A stretch of DNA of 6,883 nucleotides from CBDTTW01 sp965363675 (lineage in GTDB: Bacteria; Bacteroidota; Rhodothermia; Rhodothermales; DASSAV01). The translations under genes were made by a program, and so were the position numbers. Shown in pieces: positions 5,850-6,883 of the stretch; the first letter of the stretch is position 1, and every line of letters starts with the position of its first letter. Under the pieces are notes generated by a model. That model saw only the letters and a list, made by a program, of their open reading frames with translations. It was not told where the DNA came from and ran no database searches. The DNA is taken from NCBI GenBank assembly GCA_965363675.1, contig CBDTTW010000161.1, positions 1-6,883 of the forward strand, written 5' to 3'.

Positions 5850-6449
5850 CTACCGGCGGTTGAAGTAGTAGACGAGGGCGGGGTTGAAGCGGAACGAGGT
5901 GGCCTGCAAGGCGCGCAGCGTCTGCCCGTCGAGCGTGGACTGATCCATAGGCCCGGCGGCGAACTTCGCGCCGATGTCGGCGGCGAGGTAGGGGCGCAGG
6001 AAGAACACCATGCCGCCGCCGAGGAAGCCGTGCGGCCCGTGCGCATGGAAATCGCGGCCCTGCACGCGGAAGCCGGCGGTGCGGTAGCCGGCGCCCAGCT
6101 CGACGTAGTACCGGGACTCGTTGGAGGCTTCGCCCACGTAATAGCGCAGGCCGCCCTCGAAGTGGCGCAAGCTGTAGGCTTTGCCGGTGCGCGGGATGAT
6201 GGCCGCCGCCGCGCCGTTGACGTAGATGGCGACGGACTGCGTGAGCCCGGCCCCGAACTTGACCCCGCCGCCGATGCCGCTCTCGATGTTGTTGACGAAG
6301 TGATCGACCTCCCAGGCCGAGAAGTCGAGGTGGACCGAGAGAAAATTGCCGGCGGTGTTCGAAATGCGGGGCGCGCCCACCCCCTGCGCCGAGGCCGCCT
6401 GAAGGCCCGCCGCGAGCACGCTGCAAAGGATGAAGGAGGCCGCCCGCAT
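5850..6449 (-). CDS. Small exported outer-membrane beta-barrel protein, function unknown
   Basis: 199 aa. A clear signal peptide (MRAASFILCSVLAAGLQAASA, likely cut after residue 21) is followed by about 178 residues of alternating short amphipathic strands and turns. Examples are GGGVKFGAGL, SVAIYVNGAA, FEGGLRYYVG, RYYVELGAGYRTAGF, FLGGGMVFFLRPYLAADIGAKF and FRFNPALVYYF. The size, glycine/tyrosine pattern and aromatic C-terminal strand fit an eight-stranded OmpA/OmpW-like barrel (generic OMP beta-barrel family). Such proteins can be porins, adhesins or structural anchors; nothing here tells which. A His/Gly/Phe-rich turn lies at 134-142. The ATG at 6449 is chosen because the signal peptide starts there. 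No Shine-Dalgarno site or convincing promoter is visible in the 96 bp upstream. Confidence 0.82.
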   Translation of the reverse strand: MRAASFILCSVLAAGLQAASAQGVGAPRISNTAGNFLSVHLDFSAWEVDHFVNNIESGIGGGVKFGAGLTQSVAIYVNGAAAAIIPRTGKAYSLRHFEGGLRYYVGEASNESRYYVELGAGYRTAGFRVQGRDFHAHGPHGFLGGGMVFFLRPYLAADIGAKFAAGPMDQSTLDGQTLRALQATSFRFNPALVYYFNRR

Positions 6450-6545
6450 GTGTGGTCCGTAGAAGATCCGGGGCGGCGACAGGCGCGCCCCTGCTTGCTA
6501 TGTCAACGGGCGAGGCGGGGCCGGTGTTTCAGGGCGGGCGGGGGG

Positions 6546-6761
6546 CTAGTTGGCCGTCGTGGCCTGCCCGCAGACGAGCCAGATGCCGCGCGCACGCGCG
6601 GAGCAGCCGAAGGGCGCGCCGTGCAGGCAGTAGAGTTCCTCGCTCGTAGCGTCGAGGCTGCGGAGGCTGGCGGCGCCCCGGGCGGCCTCCATCAGCTCGT
6701 AGGCCAGCTCTATCGGGTGCAGCTTGCGCACGTCTGCCTTGCGTATCCCTGCCGTGGTCAT
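6546..6761 (-). CDS. Hypothetical 71-aa protein with three cysteines
   Basis: I do not recognise this protein. From the ATG at 6761 it runs MTTAGIRKADVRKLHPIELA to a C-terminus ending GIWLVCGQATTAN. The N-terminal half looks helical (HPIELAYELMEAARG), and the C-terminal half holds Cys45, Cys53 and Cys64, which could bind metal or form a disulfide. There is no signal peptide or membrane segment. The codons are strongly GC-ending like those of its neighbours, which supports a real gene. The frame stays open upstream to a TTG at 6848, but that stretch covers the AT-rich palindrome, so the ATG is preferred. The gene points the same way as the barrel gene 96 bp downstream, and a shared transcript is possible. 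Confidence 0.55.
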   Translation of the reverse strand: MTTAGIRKADVRKLHPIELAYELMEAARGAASLRSLDATSEELYCLHGAPFGCSARARGIWLVCGQATTAN

Positions 6762-6824
6762 GTCGTCTGAGGTCTTGCCTGCCGCCGGGCGGAGGGTCGG
6801 AAAGGCCGCCCCCTGCCTCTGAAG

Positions 6825-6850
6825 TTGTACGATATCGTTACAATACAATA
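6825..6850. promoter_or_regulatory. AT-rich palindrome, operator- or promoter-like
   Basis: A perfect 10-bp palindrome, ACGATATCGT (6829-6838), is flanked by TTGT (6825-6828) and ACAA (6840-6843). The result is an inverted repeat with one extra T, followed by a second ACAAT copy (6845-6849). It stands out as a low-GC island in very GC-rich DNA. On the + strand, TTG 6825-6827 is 19 bases from AATATTCG (6847-6854), two mismatches from TAnnTTTG, so it may be a promoter for a gene to the right of the window. It also lies 60-90 bp before the ATG of the hypothetical - strand gene. A two-sided regulator site is plausible but unproven. Confidence 0.4.
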
Positions 6851-6883
6851 TTCGTCCGGCGCCTGCAAGAGGGCGCAGCGGGC

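Noticed and set aside
6498..6506. TTGACATAG on the - strand as a sigma70-type -35 box for the barrel gene
   Set aside because: The hexamer matches, but no -10 hexamer or TAnnTTTG element follows at 17-20 bases; that sequence is GC-only.
6508..6545. Second G-quadruplex upstream of the barrel gene
   Set aside because: The G-runs are present, but one loop is 11 bases, so it fails the usual pattern. It is probably just GC-rich intergenic DNA.
6030..6770. 246-aa + strand frame across the barrel and hypothetical genes
   Set aside because: It is antisense to a gene with a clear signal peptide and barrel pattern, and its own translation has no recognisable domain.

Overview
The window is very GC-rich, coding-dense bacterial chromosome with almost no recognisable Shine-Dalgarno sites. 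It carries a ClpP with the longer N-terminal leader typical of Bacteroidota-type ClpP, a C-terminal surface-antigen (D15-like) outer-membrane barrel and several exported proteins. Together these suggest a high-GC member of the Rhodothermota/Bacteroidota branch (Rhodothermus/Salinibacter/Rubricoccus-like). That placement is inference from protein character and composition, not a database match.

Layout from left to right. (1) The 3' end of a gene for an Omp85/D15-type outer-membrane beta-barrel, + strand, cut by the window edge. (2) A 198-bp gap with a G-quadruplex-type motif and a weak candidate promoter. (3) tig (trigger factor), whose PPIase domain carries a His/Glu-rich segment and whose tail is built from an 18-bp tandem repeat. 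(4) A 110-bp spacer with a GC-rich hairpin, then clpP, then a strong intrinsic terminator. (5) A short regulatory gap with a UUCG-capped hairpin and a candidate promoter, then a stand-alone CheY-like receiver. (6) Convergent to it on the - strand, a WecH/OafA-like membrane acyltransferase. (7) Head-to-head with the acyltransferase, and apparently overlapping it at the start codons, an exported MsrA. (8) Convergent to msrA, a small exported beta-barrel protein on the - strand. (9) A 71-aa cysteine-containing hypothetical on the - strand, with an AT-rich palindrome upstream near the right edge.

Functionally, tig and clpP form a protein-quality-control pair: co-translational folding plus proteolysis. 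clpX, which often follows clpP, is not here, and a terminator closes the unit. The right half is mostly envelope-oriented: an acyltransferase, an exported methionine sulfoxide reductase and a barrel protein. I see no CRISPR array, mobile element, tRNA, rRNA or defence cassette, and no convincing new multi-gene system. The unusual points are local: the head-to-head start overlap, the modified trigger factor, the divergent receiver pocket, and the palindrome upstream of the small gene.
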